The notes: generated from the letters alone by a model not told the origin. Shown: positions 49,958 to 59,553, numbered from the stretch's first letter. The stretch is 64,000 nt of DNA from an uncultured Collinsella sp. (GCA_900754445.1 CAAECW010000117.1:5748-69747); one strand, 5' to 3'. Numbers and translations are program-made.

Positions 49958-50755
49958 GTGGCGCTGGTATTTGACGTTCAGCAGGCGAGCGGCAAGCCCG
50001 ACGATAATCGTCGCCCTGGCACCGCGTGCCCTTTTTGCGACACGGAGGGACTCGCCAACATCATCCGGCGCGATGGCGACTGCATCTGGCTCGAGAATAA
50101 GTTCAAGACCTTGCGGGCCACCCGCCAGACCGTATTGATCGAGTCGGCCAATCACGACGCCGACCTGGTGACTTATGAACCGGACGAGCTGCATCATGTG
50201 ATGCGGTTTGCCCTGGGCTGCTGGCAGCAGATGATCGATTCCCAACAGTACCGCAGCGTGCTCATGTACAAGAACAAAGGCCCGCTTTCGGGCGGCAGCC
50301 TCGTCCATCCACACATGCAGATTGTGGGTTTGGAGCAGGAAGACGGCTATGCTTCGCTGACTTCCGCCAATTTCGAAGGCATCGATGTCTGGCGGCAGGG
50401 GAGAATCTCGGTCAACATCTCAACCGAGCCGATCATGGGATTCTTTGAGGTCAACGTCTCGGCTCCACAGGGAATCGCCGCCAGCGACGACGCCCGCAAC
50501 CAAGCCGAAGCGGACCTGTTTGCCGATGCGATTCAGGTAGCCCTGCGCTATATCCTGCACGAGCACCACGGCGGTCGCGCAGAGTCGTACAACTTGTTCT
50601 TCTACCATATGGACGGCCGGACCATTGCCAAGGCGCTGCCGCGTTGGGTGGTATCGCCCTACTTTGTGGGCTATCGTCTGGCCCAGGTCAATGCCGAGAC
50701 CACGCTCGATATCGATGCTGAGCGCCTGCGTGCGCATCTGGAAACGCTCGCGTAG
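49958..50755 (+). CDS. DUF4931/HIT-like nucleotidyl transferase-fold protein
   Basis: A 265-residue protein of the DUF4931 group, distantly related to galactose-1-phosphate uridylyltransferase and HIT proteins. Motifs: a zinc-type TACPFCDTEGLAN near the N-terminus, NKGPLSGGSLVHPHMQI with the histidine triad-like H-P-H-x-Q, and NLFFYHMDGR. It should act on a nucleotide-linked substrate; the exact one is unknown. Start GTG at 49958 follows GGAGG of the cutC tail. Co-transcribed with cutC and convergent with the symporter gene. Confidence 0.82.
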   Translation: MALVFDVQQASGKPDDNRRPGTACPFCDTEGLANIIRRDGDCIWLENKFKTLRATRQTVLIESANHDADLVTYEPDELHHVMRFALGCWQQMIDSQQYRSVLMYKNKGPLSGGSLVHPHMQIVGLEQEDGYASLTSANFEGIDVWRQGRISVNISTEPIMGFFEVNVSAPQGIAASDDARNQAEADLFADAIQVALRYILHEHHGGRAESYNLFFYHMDGRTIAKALPRWVVSPYFVGYRLAQVNAETTLDIDAERLRAHLETLA

Positions 50756-50785
50756 CAAGGCGAGCGCCTGCGAAAAGTGTGCTGT

Positions 50786-51784
50786 CTAGCGTGCCATCGC
50801 GTCGCGCCCGGCCTTGACCCGCTTGCGCTGTTTGGCGCGCTCCTCGCCGGTTAGGCGCTCAAAGAGATGCCCGATAATCGAGGCAAGCACCTGCTGAAAC
50901 AGCGTGCCGCACATGACGGGGAACACGACCTCGCCGGGAAAATACTGCGTGGCGATGACGGCGCCCGAAGAGATGTTACGCATGCCGCAGGTAAAGCACA
51001 TAGTAGTCGTCTCGCTATACGGCAAATGCAGGGCACGTGCGACCAGGATGCCGATGATAAAGCCACTGATGGCGAACGAAAGGATAAAGAGGGCGACTTC
51101 CAGGCGCTCAACATTCATGTGCAACACGTACTCGCTCATGGCGGTGGAGTTGGACGCGATGACACCCATCATCATGAACTTGCAGGCGGGCGAAAGCGCG
51201 GGGGAGAGTTTCTCATGACCCCAGCCGCGCGTGAGTTCGTTAATGACGATACCGAGCACGGCGGGGATGGCGATCATAAAAGCCATGTTCTGCATCATGC
51301 TCGGAACATCGATTGCGACGGTGGCGCCCAGCAGGAGCTTGAGCGTGAGCGGAATCGTCACGGGCGATATAACCGAAGACGTCAGGATAATGGTGAGCGC
51401 GAGCGGGCCGTTGCCGCCGAACATGCTAATCCACATAAAGGCTGTGACTGCCACGGGTACGCTGTACTCGAGCACGATGCCGCAGACAAGGTTGGGGTTG
51501 GAACCAAAGAACAGTGAGCCCATGGCATACGCCGCGATGGGGATGAGCACAGCCGAGACCAGCAGCGCCAAAATCAGATGCAGGGGACGGCGGAGCACCT
51601 CGGCCACCTGATGGAAGGTGTTGCTCAGCGCACCTTGGAACGTCATAAAGGCGAAAAGGGCGGGAACGATGGGCTTGAGAACGCCGATCTGCTGGGGAAA
51701 GAGCACGCCGAGCGCCACGCAAATCGGAACGATGACCTGCATATGTCCCGCGAGAAACTTGCCCAGTCCAACCCATTGCTTCAT
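50786..51784 (-). CDS. Bile acid:sodium symporter family protein
   Basis: A 332-residue membrane protein of the BASS/SBF family with about ten hydrophobic helices. Visible landmarks: VPALFAFMTFQGALSN, EYSVPVAVTAFMWISM (in crossover-helix region), SNSTAMSEYVL and FTCGMRNISSGAVIA, which contains the conserved G-M-R-N of the Na+ site. Substrate could be a bile acid, pantoate or another organic anion; a gut organism makes bile acid attractive but unproven. A basic tail (ERAKQRKRVKAGRDA) ends the protein. Divergent from the recJ gene. Confidence 0.85.
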   Translation of the reverse strand: MKQWVGLGKFLAGHMQVIVPICVALGVLFPQQIGVLKPIVPALFAFMTFQGALSNTFHQVAEVLRRPLHLILALLVSAVLIPIAAYAMGSLFFGSNPNLVCGIVLEYSVPVAVTAFMWISMFGGNGPLALTIILTSSVISPVTIPLTLKLLLGATVAIDVPSMMQNMAFMIAIPAVLGIVINELTRGWGHEKLSPALSPACKFMMMGVIASNSTAMSEYVLHMNVERLEVALFILSFAISGFIIGILVARALHLPYSETTTMCFTCGMRNISSGAVIATQYFPGEVVFPVMCGTLFQQVLASIIGHLFERLTGEERAKQRKRVKAGRDAMAR

Positions 51785-51946
51785 ATACTCTTGTGACTCC
51801 CTTTGCTCGTGAATCCGTTTTGAATGGATATGCTAGACGCTCGCATGCGTCCGTGCGTCAGAAACGCTCGAATATTTCGAGGGTATTACCGGCATCGTTT
51901 ACCGAAACCGCGGCGTGCTGCGACGATTTGCGTCCGCGCTGCACGG

Positions 51947-51952
51947 TATAAT
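51947..51952 (+). promoter_or_regulatory. Consensus -10 element of the recJ/rel operon
   Basis: A perfect TATAAT lies about 57 bases before a short leader frame and 109 before the recJ start. TTGCGT at 51928-51933 is a possible -35 with an unusually short 13-bp spacer, so another factor or a weak -35 may be involved. Confidence 0.5.
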
Positions 51953-52008
51953 AAATCCGTTCAACAGATCTGCCTGCCGAAGCGGGCATACACAGAGGAC
52001 TCATCGCT

Positions 52009-52074
52009 ATGAACCGTGAGAGGTATCGCGGCGACCTGCCCCTATCGGGGGTGGGCGCCTATGTCATCGCTTAA
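52009..52074 (+). CDS. Possible 21-codon leader peptide overlapping the recJ start
   Basis: ATG at 52009 opens MNRERYRGDLPLSGVGAYVIA and ends with TAA at 52072-52074, in a different frame from recJ. It overlaps the recJ start at 52061 by 14 bases. AGAGGA lies upstream (51995-52000). If translated, ribosomes ending here would re-initiate or clash at recJ. It could be chance; the peptide has no recognised relatives. Confidence 0.3.
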   Translation: MNRERYRGDLPLSGVGAYVIA

Positions 52075-55000
52075 GACGACGCATCGCTGGGCGGTCGCTC
52101 AGCAAAACCCCGAGCTCGAAAAGGAGCTTTCGGCTGGCCTGGGCATACCCGGGCTGGTGGCGCGCATTATGGTTGCGCACGGCATTACATCCATCGAGGA
52201 AGGCCAGCTGTTTTTGACGCCTTCGCTCGATCGCGACTGGGCCGACCCACTCATTATCCCGGGCATGTCGGTCGTTGCCGCCCGCGTCGAGCGTGCCGTT
52301 CGCAACCACGAGCGCATCGCGGTCTTTGGCGATTTTGACGTTGACGGTATTACGTCGACCTGCCTGTTGACCGAGGCGCTGCGCACGTTTGGCGCCGATG
52401 TCACGCCGTTTATTCCGCATCGCTTTGACGAGGGCTACGGTCTTTCGCGCGCGGCGCTCGACCGCGTCAACGAGCTCGCTCGCCCCCAGCTGATCGTGAC
52501 CGTCGATAATGGCATTGCTGCCAAGGAAGAGGTTTCCTATCTGGAGAGCCTGGGGATCGATTTGGTGGTCACGGACCATCACGAGCCCTCCGACCAGGTG
52601 CCGCAGGGCGTGCCCCTGACCGACCCTAAGCTCGAGGACGAGGGTCCCTCGCGCGAGCTTGCCGGTGCCGGCGTGGCGCTCAAGCTGGTGCAGGTCCTGG
52701 GCGAGCGTCTGGGCAAGCCGTCGTATTGGCGTTCGCTGATCGAGGTCGCAGCGCTGGGTACCGTGTCCGACATGATGCCGCTGACGCCCGAGAACCGCGC
52801 GTTAGTCGCCGAGGGCATCCAGCAGATGCACGTGACCGCCCGCCCCGGCTATATCGCGCTGGCCGCGCTCGCCAAGGCCGACCTCTCTAGCATTACGGCC
52901 GATGGCCTATCGTTCTCGCTCATTCCCCGCTTAAACGCTGCCGGCCGCATGGCCGATCCCAAGCTGGCGCTCGACCTGCTGCTTGCCCGCGATCCTATCG
53001 AGGCAAGCGCGCTTGCGGCCGAGCTCGAGGAGATCAACCGTCAGCGCCGCGAGATCGAGGCGGAGCTCACGCGCGATGCCATGGCAAAGGTCGAGGAGAC
53101 CTATGATGGCGGTCGCGCAATCGTCGTGGGTGGCGAGGGCTGGCACGAGGGCGTCAAGGGCATCGTAGCGAGCCGCCTGACCAACCGTTATCACGTGCCG
53201 GCGCTGCTGTTCTCGATCGAAGACGGTATCGCTCGCGGTTCGGGTCGCTCGGTGGGCAAGGTCAACCTGTTCGACGCTGTCGAGCGCTGCTCGGATCTGC
53301 TGATTCGTCGCGGCGGGCATGCGGGGGCGGTGGGCGTGACCATCGAGGCGTCCAAGCTCGACGAGTTCCGTCGTCGCCTTTCCGCCGTGCTGTCCGAGCT
53401 TCCCGCCGAGGACTTTGAGGACACCGACGAGGTTGCCGCCACCGTCGACCTCTCCGAGCTGAATATTGAGACCATCGAGCAGATCTCCCGTCTTGAGCCG
53501 TTTGGCCAGGGCAACAAGGTGCCGCTGTTGGCGGCCGAGGGCGTGACAATGTGCGATCGCGCCGTGGTGGGCAAAACCGGCGAGCACATGCGCTTCGTGG
53601 CGACCGATGGCGCCGCGAGTGTGCCGGCCATTATGTTCCGCGTGCCGCAGATCGATAAGCTCATCAATTGCGATAGCGCCGTCGATTTGGTGTTCGAGGC
53701 CGTGGCCGAGCATTGGCAAGGTCGCGTAAAACCCAAGCTTATGATCAAGGATGTCTTGGTCCGCGATACCACGCTGCCCAGCGTTGACGACCCGGCATGC
53801 GAGCTTCGCCGCGGCGTGGAGCCTGCGGACGTCGGTCTTCGTCTAGAGTCCCGCAAGCGCCAAACGCTCGCCCAGCTTTCCTATACCGAGCTGACGCGCT
53901 CGCTTATCCATAGCTTTATCGGTTCGAACCGGCCGCACCGCGCGCAGGTCGAGGCACTCGATGCCCTGGCCGATCACCAAAGTGTTCTGGCCGTCATGGG
54001 AACGGGGCGCGGCAAGTCTCTTATCTTCCATGTGCATGCCGCGCGCGAGGCGGTTCTTCGCGGGCGTGCGAGCATCTTTGTCTATCCGCTGCGCGCGCTC
54101 GTTGCCGACCAGGCCTATCACCTCTCGTCGACGATGGCCGCGCTCGGCATTGGCGTAGGCGTGCTGACCGGCGAGACCGTGGAGGCGGCGCGCGATGACG
54201 TGTTTGCCGGCTTGGCTTCGGGCCGCACCGGCATCGTGCTCACGACGCCCGAGTTCCTGTCCATTCACCGCGACCGCTTTGCGCGTTCGGGGCGCATCGG
54301 TTTTGTCGTTATCGATGAGGCGCATCATGCCGGTCTTGCCAAGGGCGGCGACCGCAGCGCCTATCTCGACATGCCCGATATCCTCAAGGCCCTGGGCGAC
54401 CCGGTCGTTCTGGCCGCGACTGCCACCGCAACGGCTCCGGTTGTGGCCGAGCTCGCCCGCGTGCTACCGATTACCCGCACGGTGGTCGACGAGACGGTGC
54501 GCGAGAACTTGCAGCTCGAGGATGACCGAGATCTTGCGAGCCGCGAGAACCGCCTGGTGTCAATCGTGGCAACGGGGGAGAAGACCGTCATCTACGTCAA
54601 CTCGCGCGACCAGTCCGTGGCGCTTGCTAAGACGCTGCGCAAGCGGGTACCCGATTGCGCGACCCGCATCGCGTTCTATAACGCGGGGCTTGCGCGCTCC
54701 GATCGTCGCCGTGTCGAGGAAGCGTTTCGTGACGGCAGCCTCAGTTGCATCGTTTCGACCTCTGCCTTTGGTGAGGGCGTGAACCTGCCCGATATCCGCC
54801 ATGTCGTGCTCTACCACATGCCGTTTGGCGCGATTGAGTTTAACCAGATGAGTGGCCGTGCCGGCCGCGATGGACAGCCCGCCGTGATTCACCTGCTCTA
54901 TTCGTCGCGTGACGCTCGCATTAACGAGCGCCTGCTCGACTGCTACGCGCCCGAGCGCGACGAGCTCGTCACGCTCTATCGCGCGCTGCAGACTATGTGG

Positions 55001-55348
55001 CGCTCCAACCGCGGCAAGACCGGAGCCGACTCATTTAGTGCGAGCGATATCGACATCGCGCAGATGTGCCTTGCCATCGATGCTCGCACGCCGGTCGACG
55101 AGCGCTCGGTGGAAAGCGGCCTGGGAATCTTCGAAGAGCTTGGTTTCTGTCGCGTTTCGGGGTTTGACGACACCCGTCGCATCGCGATGGCCGAAAACCC
55201 CGGCCGTGTGCAATTGAGCAGGTCAATCCGCTATTTGGAGGGCTTGCGCTCGCGCATGGAGTTCTCGGCTTTCCGGAGTTGGGCGCTCGATTCGTGCGCT
55301 TCTGATATGCTAGCCAAAGTTAACCGCCCGATCGTACCGCGGGCCTAG
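52061..55348 (+). CDS. recJ: RecJ exonuclease fused to a RecQ-like DEAH helicase
   Basis: A 1095-residue fusion. The N-terminal ~560 residues are RecJ: the DHH phosphoesterase motifs FGDFDVDGITST (residues 89-100), TVDNGIAAKEE, TDHHEP (DHH 172-174), and the DHHA1 region RGGHAGAVGVTIE. The C-terminal ~500 residues are an SF2 helicase: motif I GTGRGKS (647-653), motif II DEAH (752-755), motif III AATATAT, motif VI QMSGRAGRDGQP. RecJ is a 5'-3' single-strand exonuclease and RecQ a 3'-5' helicase; they act together at broken or stalled forks, so fusion makes functional sense. ATG at 52061 follows GGGGGTGGG. The rel gene begins 15 bases downstream. Confidence 0.93.
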   Translation: MSSLKTTHRWAVAQQNPELEKELSAGLGIPGLVARIMVAHGITSIEEGQLFLTPSLDRDWADPLIIPGMSVVAARVERAVRNHERIAVFGDFDVDGITSTCLLTEALRTFGADVTPFIPHRFDEGYGLSRAALDRVNELARPQLIVTVDNGIAAKEEVSYLESLGIDLVVTDHHEPSDQVPQGVPLTDPKLEDEGPSRELAGAGVALKLVQVLGERLGKPSYWRSLIEVAALGTVSDMMPLTPENRALVAEGIQQMHVTARPGYIALAALAKADLSSITADGLSFSLIPRLNAAGRMADPKLALDLLLARDPIEASALAAELEEINRQRREIEAELTRDAMAKVEETYDGGRAIVVGGEGWHEGVKGIVASRLTNRYHVPALLFSIEDGIARGSGRSVGKVNLFDAVERCSDLLIRRGGHAGAVGVTIEASKLDEFRRRLSAVLSELPAEDFEDTDEVAATVDLSELNIETIEQISRLEPFGQGNKVPLLAAEGVTMCDRAVVGKTGEHMRFVATDGAASVPAIMFRVPQIDKLINCDSAVDLVFEAVAEHWQGRVKPKLMIKDVLVRDTTLPSVDDPACELRRGVEPADVGLRLESRKRQTLAQLSYTELTRSLIHSFIGSNRPHRAQVEALDALADHQSVLAVMGTGRGKSLIFHVHAAREAVLRGRASIFVYPLRALVADQAYHLSSTMAALGIGVGVLTGETVEAARDDVFAGLASGRTGIVLTTPEFLSIHRDRFARSGRIGFVVIDEAHHAGLAKGGDRSAYLDMPDILKALGDPVVLAATATATAPVVAELARVLPITRTVVDETVRENLQLEDDRDLASRENRLVSIVATGEKTVIYVNSRDQSVALAKTLRKRVPDCATRIAFYNAGLARSDRRRVEEAFRDGSLSCIVSTSAFGEGVNLPDIRHVVLYHMPFGAIEFNQMSGRAGRDGQPAVIHLLYSSRDARINERLLDCYAPERDELVTLYRALQTMWRSNRGKTGADSFSASDIDIAQMCLAIDARTPVDERSVESGLGIFEELGFCRVSGFDDTRRIAMAENPGRVQLSRSIRYLEGLRSRMEFSAFRSWALDSCASDMLAKVNRPIVPRA

Positions 55349-55363
55349 GGGAAGGGGACCTCG

Positions 55364-57724
55364 ATGGATGCCGCAGCCCGTACCGCCCATGATTCCACCC
55401 TCCAGCCGTTTTCTGAGATGGAGCACTATAAGCATGCCGATGAGCTGCCGCCCGAGATTATGGCGGACAGCTACGACAAACTGGAGCGCCTGTGCCTCAA
55501 ATATATGAATGAGGACGACTTCTCTAAGGTTGAGCAGGCCTATTGCTTTGCCGCCGAGAAGCACTGCAACCAAAAGCGCCGCTCGGGCGAGATGTACATT
55601 AACCATCCCGTCGAGGTTGCCATCATTTTGGCCGATCTCAAGATGGACTGCGATGTGGTGTGTGCCGCGCTGCTGCACGATACCGTCGAGGATACCGAGA
55701 CCTCGCTCACCGATGTTTCCGGCCTGTTTGGCGATACGGTGGCCGAGCTCGTCGATGGCGTGACCAAGCTCACCAACATCGAAGTCGACAGCATGGACGA
55801 GAAGCAGGCACTCACGCTGCGCAAGATGTTCCTCGCCATGTCCAAGGACATTCGCGTCATCATCGTTAAACTTGCCGACCGTCTGCACAACATGCGAACG
55901 CTGGCAGCCCTGCGCGAGGATCGTCGCCTGTTTAAGGCTCGCGAGACCATGGACGTGTACGCGCCCCTGGCCGACCGTCTAGGCATGAGCTCTATTAAGT
56001 GGGAGCTCGAGGACCTGTCTTTCTTCTACCTGGAGCCCGATGCCTACCAGCGCATCGCGCGCATGGTGGCTGAGTCGCGCGAGGTCCGCGAGCGCTATCT
56101 GGCCGAGACCATCAAGACGCTCACCGACGAGCTCAACCGCATTGGCCTGGAGGGCTTCCAGATCAACGGCCGCTCCAAGCACTATTGGTCCATCTACCAA
56201 AAGATGAAGCGCAAGGGCAAGGAATTCTCCGAGATCTACGACCTGGTGGCACTGCGCGTCATCACGCATTCGGTGCGCGATTGCTACTCCACACTCGGTG
56301 CGGTACATACGCTGTGGCACCCCATGCCCGGTCGCTTTAAAGACTATATCGCCATGCCCAAGGTCAATAACTACCAGTCGCTCCATACGACGGTAATCGG
56401 CCCCACGGCCCGCCCGCTCGAGATTCAGATTCGAACCTACGAGATGCATGAGCAGGCCGAGTACGGCATTGCCGCCCACTGGCTCTATAAGAAGTCGGGT
56501 GGATCGTCTGCGTCTAAGACCAATGATGCCCAGCGTCTGGACGACCAGATTAACTGGCTCAAACATTCGCTCGATTGGGCTGCGTCTGATGAGATCACCG
56601 ACGCCAAGGAATACCTGCATTCGCTGAAGGTCGACCTCTTCGATCAAGAGATCTTCGTCTTTACGCCCAAGGGCGAGGTCATGGCGCTTCGTGCCGGCTC
56701 CACGCCGCTCGACTTTGCCTACGCCGTTCACACCGAGGTGGGAAACCACTGCGTCGGCGCTAAGATCAACGGTGCGGTGGCCCCGCTCACGCACGAGATC
56801 AAGACGGGCGATCGCGTTGAAATCCTGACCAACAAGAGTTCCAAGCCGTCGCGTGATTGGCTCAAGATCGTTAAGACGCCTTCCGCCAAGTCAAAGATCC
56901 GCCGTTACTTCGCTGCCGCGACTAAAGACGATGACGCTGCTGCCGGCCGCGATATACTGGCCAAGGACCTGCGCAAGCGCGGGTATGGCATCTCTACGCC
57001 GCGATCCACGCGTGCGCTCAACGCCGTGGCGGAGCAGTTGAACTTCAAGCAGCTCGAGGATCTGTTTGCCGCCGTGGGCGCCGGCAAGGTTGCCCCGCGC
57101 GCCGTGGGTAACAAGGTCGAGCAGATTTTGGACCCCAAGCCCGAGGAGCAGCTCACCAAGGCCGAGGCTATCGCCGAGGTCGTGAAACAGCCGGCCCGAG
57201 GCTCCAACCGAAAGCCGCAAAAGCGCGGCAAGAGCGCCAGCAACGGCATTATCGTCAAGGGCGAGAGCAACAGCGGCCTGCTGGTCCGTCTGGCACATTG
57301 CTGCAATCCGGTGACGGGCGACGATATCGTCGGCTTCATCACGCGCGGTCGTGGCGTTTCGGTGCATCGCGCCAACTGCCCCAACGTCAAGGGTCTTATG
57401 GAGCATCCCGAGCGCATGATCGAAGTGGAGTGGGACGGCGCTGCCGACACCCTCTTCCAGGTCGAGATCGTGGTCGAGTGCCTGGACCGCATGGGCCTGC
57501 TCAAGGATGTCACTATTGCCATTGGCGATGCGGGCGGCAATATCCTTTCTGCCGCCACGTCGACCAACCGCGAGGGTATTGCAACCCTGCGCTTTATGGT
57601 CGAGATCTCGGACGCGAGTGGTCTGGATCCGCTGCTGGCCTCTATCAGCAGCGTTGACTCGGTCTACGACGCACGCCGCCTGATGCCCGGCGAGGGTGGA
57701 GCCCAGCTTAAGCGCCGCGTTTAG
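55364..57724 (+). CDS. rel: Bifunctional (p)ppGpp synthetase/hydrolase
   Basis: A 786-residue long RSH protein. The HD hydrolase domain is intact (LLHDTVEDT, HD at 105-106), and the synthetase shows YWSIYQKMKRKG, RFKDYIAMPKVNNYQSLHTTV and EIQIRTYEMHEQAEYG; the R-F-K-D form is typical of bifunctional enzymes rather than pure RelA. The TGS domain (VFTPKGEVMALRAGSTPLDFAYAVH), a zinc-finger-like CCNP region (LAHCCNPVTGDDIVG) and a C-terminal ACT domain complete it. It adjusts ppGpp in amino-acid starvation. ATG at 55364 has GGGGAAGGGGACC upstream. Co-transcribed with recJ. Confidence 0.95.
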   Translation: MDAAARTAHDSTLQPFSEMEHYKHADELPPEIMADSYDKLERLCLKYMNEDDFSKVEQAYCFAAEKHCNQKRRSGEMYINHPVEVAIILADLKMDCDVVCAALLHDTVEDTETSLTDVSGLFGDTVAELVDGVTKLTNIEVDSMDEKQALTLRKMFLAMSKDIRVIIVKLADRLHNMRTLAALREDRRLFKARETMDVYAPLADRLGMSSIKWELEDLSFFYLEPDAYQRIARMVAESREVRERYLAETIKTLTDELNRIGLEGFQINGRSKHYWSIYQKMKRKGKEFSEIYDLVALRVITHSVRDCYSTLGAVHTLWHPMPGRFKDYIAMPKVNNYQSLHTTVIGPTARPLEIQIRTYEMHEQAEYGIAAHWLYKKSGGSSASKTNDAQRLDDQINWLKHSLDWAASDEITDAKEYLHSLKVDLFDQEIFVFTPKGEVMALRAGSTPLDFAYAVHTEVGNHCVGAKINGAVAPLTHEIKTGDRVEILTNKSSKPSRDWLKIVKTPSAKSKIRRYFAAATKDDDAAAGRDILAKDLRKRGYGISTPRSTRALNAVAEQLNFKQLEDLFAAVGAGKVAPRAVGNKVEQILDPKPEEQLTKAEAIAEVVKQPARGSNRKPQKRGKSASNGIIVKGESNSGLLVRLAHCCNPVTGDDIVGFITRGRGVSVHRANCPNVKGLMEHPERMIEVEWDGAADTLFQVEIVVECLDRMGLLKDVTIAIGDAGGNILSAATSTNREGIATLRFMVEISDASGLDPLLASISSVDSVYDARRLMPGEGGAQLKRRV

Positions 57725-57760
57725 TCGCGACGAACGCGCCACATTATCAATATTCGCTAC

Positions 57761-57788
57761 ACTCGAGGCATCGTTTGATGCCTCGAGT
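57761..57788 (+). terminator. Hairpin between rel and the MBL gene
   Basis: ACTCGAGGCATC (57761-57772) and GATGCCTCGAGT (57777-57788) make a perfect 12-bp stem with a GTTT loop, 36 bases after the rel stop and 20 before the MBL start. Few T residues follow, so partial termination is likely. Confidence 0.6.
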
Positions 57789-57808
57789 TCTATAGAGAGG
57801 AGAGGGAC

Positions 57809-58492
57809 ATGAGTGCTATGTCCTTGGATGTAACTCCCAAGGGGTCGGTCGAGATCGAGACGCTCGTAAACGGTCCCATTCAGACCAATAGCTATGCTCT
57901 TATTTCGGGCAATGAGTGCGTGATTATCGACCCTGCGTGGGAAGGCGAGCGCCTGGTGGAGCATATTCGAGCCGAACATCCCGGCGTACGCGTGCTTGGC
58001 GCCGTATGCACTCATGGCCATGCCGATCATGTTGGTGGTGTTGCCGGCGTGCGAACCACCGTTGGCGAGGGCTGCCAGTATGAGCTGTGTGCTAAGGATG
58101 CGGCGGTGCCGCATACGAACATCAAGGAACAGCGAGCTATGTGGGGCATTGAGACGCCCGACCCCGGGGAGCCGACGTGCCTGCTCGCCGAGGGCGATGC
58201 TATCGAGGTGGGCGATATCTGCCTGCAGGTGATCGAGACACCAGGGCATACGCCGGGCGGGATCGTCTTGTTCGCCGCCACCGAGCAGGGAAGCATCGCC
58301 TTTGTTGGCGACACCCTGTTCCCGGGCAGCCACGGCCGCACCGATCTTGCCGGTGGCGACGAGGCGGCGATTCTGCGCTCGCTCTCCAAGCTCGCCCGGC
58401 TTCTCCCGCCCGATACCGTTTGCCTAACCGGGCATGGCGATTCGACCACCATGGCACGCGAGCTCATGCAGAACCCTTTCATGCAGATGTAG
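57809..58492 (+). CDS. MBL-fold hydrolase, glyoxalase II-like
   Basis: A 227-residue metallo-beta-lactamase fold enzyme. The metal-binding motif is CTHGHADHVGG, followed by the second ligand in ETPGHTPGG, the aspartate in FVGDTLF and the last histidine in LTGHGD. The mostly complete motif set predicts a binuclear metal hydrolase, most similar to hydroxyacylglutathione hydrolase (YcbL type), though glutathione is usually absent from Coriobacteriia, so another thioester or lactone is probable. ATG at 57809 follows GAGGAGAGGGAC. Adjacent to rel, as often seen in Gram-positive bacteria. Confidence 0.88.
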   Translation: MSAMSLDVTPKGSVEIETLVNGPIQTNSYALISGNECVIIDPAWEGERLVEHIRAEHPGVRVLGAVCTHGHADHVGGVAGVRTTVGEGCQYELCAKDAAVPHTNIKEQRAMWGIETPDPGEPTCLLAEGDAIEVGDICLQVIETPGHTPGGIVLFAATEQGSIAFVGDTLFPGSHGRTDLAGGDEAAILRSLSKLARLLPPDTVCLTGHGDSTTMARELMQNPFMQM

Positions 58493-58637
58493 CTATATAG
58501 TCAGCTTCTAAAGCACGAGAAGCGTCCAAACGTCAAGCTATTTTTCCCCAACGGGTCAATTTCGTAGGGCAAACGGTCAAAAAAGTCTGTTTGGACGATA
58601 TTCGTGAACAAACGAACGTTTATGCTCGGGTGCGCCG

Positions 58638-58646
58638 TGGTAAAAT
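58638..58646 (+). promoter_or_regulatory. Candidate extended -10 promoter of fba
   Basis: TGGTAAAAT (TG-n-TAAAAT) lies about 40 bases before the aldolase start. Upstream, CGTCCAAAC (58523-58531) and GTTTGGACG (58589-58597) are a 9-bp inverted pair, a possible operator, in an A/T-rich region of 58500-58640. Confidence 0.45.
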
Positions 58647-58686
58647 CACAGGCGTTATCGGAGCAACCTTACAGGAGGTTTCTTTT

Positions 58687-59553
58687 ATGCTCGTCAACGC
58701 AGCAGACATGCTCAAGAAGGCCGAGGCCGGCAAGTACGCTCTCGGTGCCTTCAACACCAACAACCTCGAGTGGACCCTGGCTATTCTCCAGGCCGCCGAG
58801 GAGGCCAAGTCTCCGCTGATCCTTCAGTGCACCGCTGGTGCCGCTAAGTGGATGGGCGGTTTCAAGGTCTGCGCCGACATGGTCAAGGCTGCCGTCGAGG
58901 CCACGGGCGTTACCGTTCCCGTCGCCCTTCACCTCGATCACGGTTCTTACGAGGACTGCTTCAAGTGCATCGAGGCCGGCTTCACGTCCATCATGTATGA
59001 CGGCTCTCACGAGGAGACCTTCCAGCTTAACCTCGACCGCACCAAGGAGCTCGTTGAGCTTGCCCACTCCAAGGGCATGTCCATTGAGGCCGAGGTCGGC
59101 GGCATCGGCGGCACCGAGGACGGCGTGACCTCCAACGGAGAGCTCGCTGACCCCGCTGAGTGCAAGCAGATTGCTGACCTGGGCGTCGACTTCCTCGCCT
59201 GCGGCATCGGCAACATCCACGGCGTGTATCCCGCCGACTGGGCTGGCCTTTCCTTCGAGCGTCTGGGCGAGATTAAGGCTCAGACCGGCGACCTGCCCCT
59301 CGTTCTGCACGGTGGCACCGGCATCCCCGAGGATCAGATCAAGAAGGCCATCTCCCTGGGCATCTCCAAGATCAATGTCAACACCGACCTGCAGCTCGTC
59401 TTCGCCAAGGGCGTCCGCGAGTACATCGAGGCTGGCAAGGATCAGCAGGGCAAGGGCTTTGACCCCCGCAAGCTCCTCAAGCCTGGTCGCGACAACATCG
59501 TTGCCCGCACCAAGGAGCTCATGGAGGAGTTTGGCTCCGTCAACAAGGCGTAA
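58687..59553 (+). CDS. fba: Class II fructose-bisphosphate aldolase
   Basis: A 288-residue zinc aldolase cleaving fructose-1,6-bisphosphate into DHAP and glyceraldehyde-3-phosphate. Landmarks: YALGAFNTNNLEWTLAIL, the zinc ligand region VALHLDHGS, EAEVGGIGGTEDG, the zinc histidine GNIHGVYP, VLHGGTGIP, and the phosphate site ISKINVNTDLQ. Tagatose-bisphosphate aldolase (GatY type) is a near relative and cannot be excluded entirely. ATG at 58687 follows ACAGGAGGT; the frame extends upstream without a better start. Strongly codon-biased, as expected of a glycolytic gene. A large hairpin follows. Confidence 0.93.
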   Translation: MLVNAADMLKKAEAGKYALGAFNTNNLEWTLAILQAAEEAKSPLILQCTAGAAKWMGGFKVCADMVKAAVEATGVTVPVALHLDHGSYEDCFKCIEAGFTSIMYDGSHEETFQLNLDRTKELVELAHSKGMSIEAEVGGIGGTEDGVTSNGELADPAECKQIADLGVDFLACGIGNIHGVYPADWAGLSFERLGEIKAQTGDLPLVLHGGTGIPEDQIKKAISLGISKINVNTDLQLVFAKGVREYIEAGKDQQGKGFDPRKLLKPGRDNIVARTKELMEEFGSVNKA

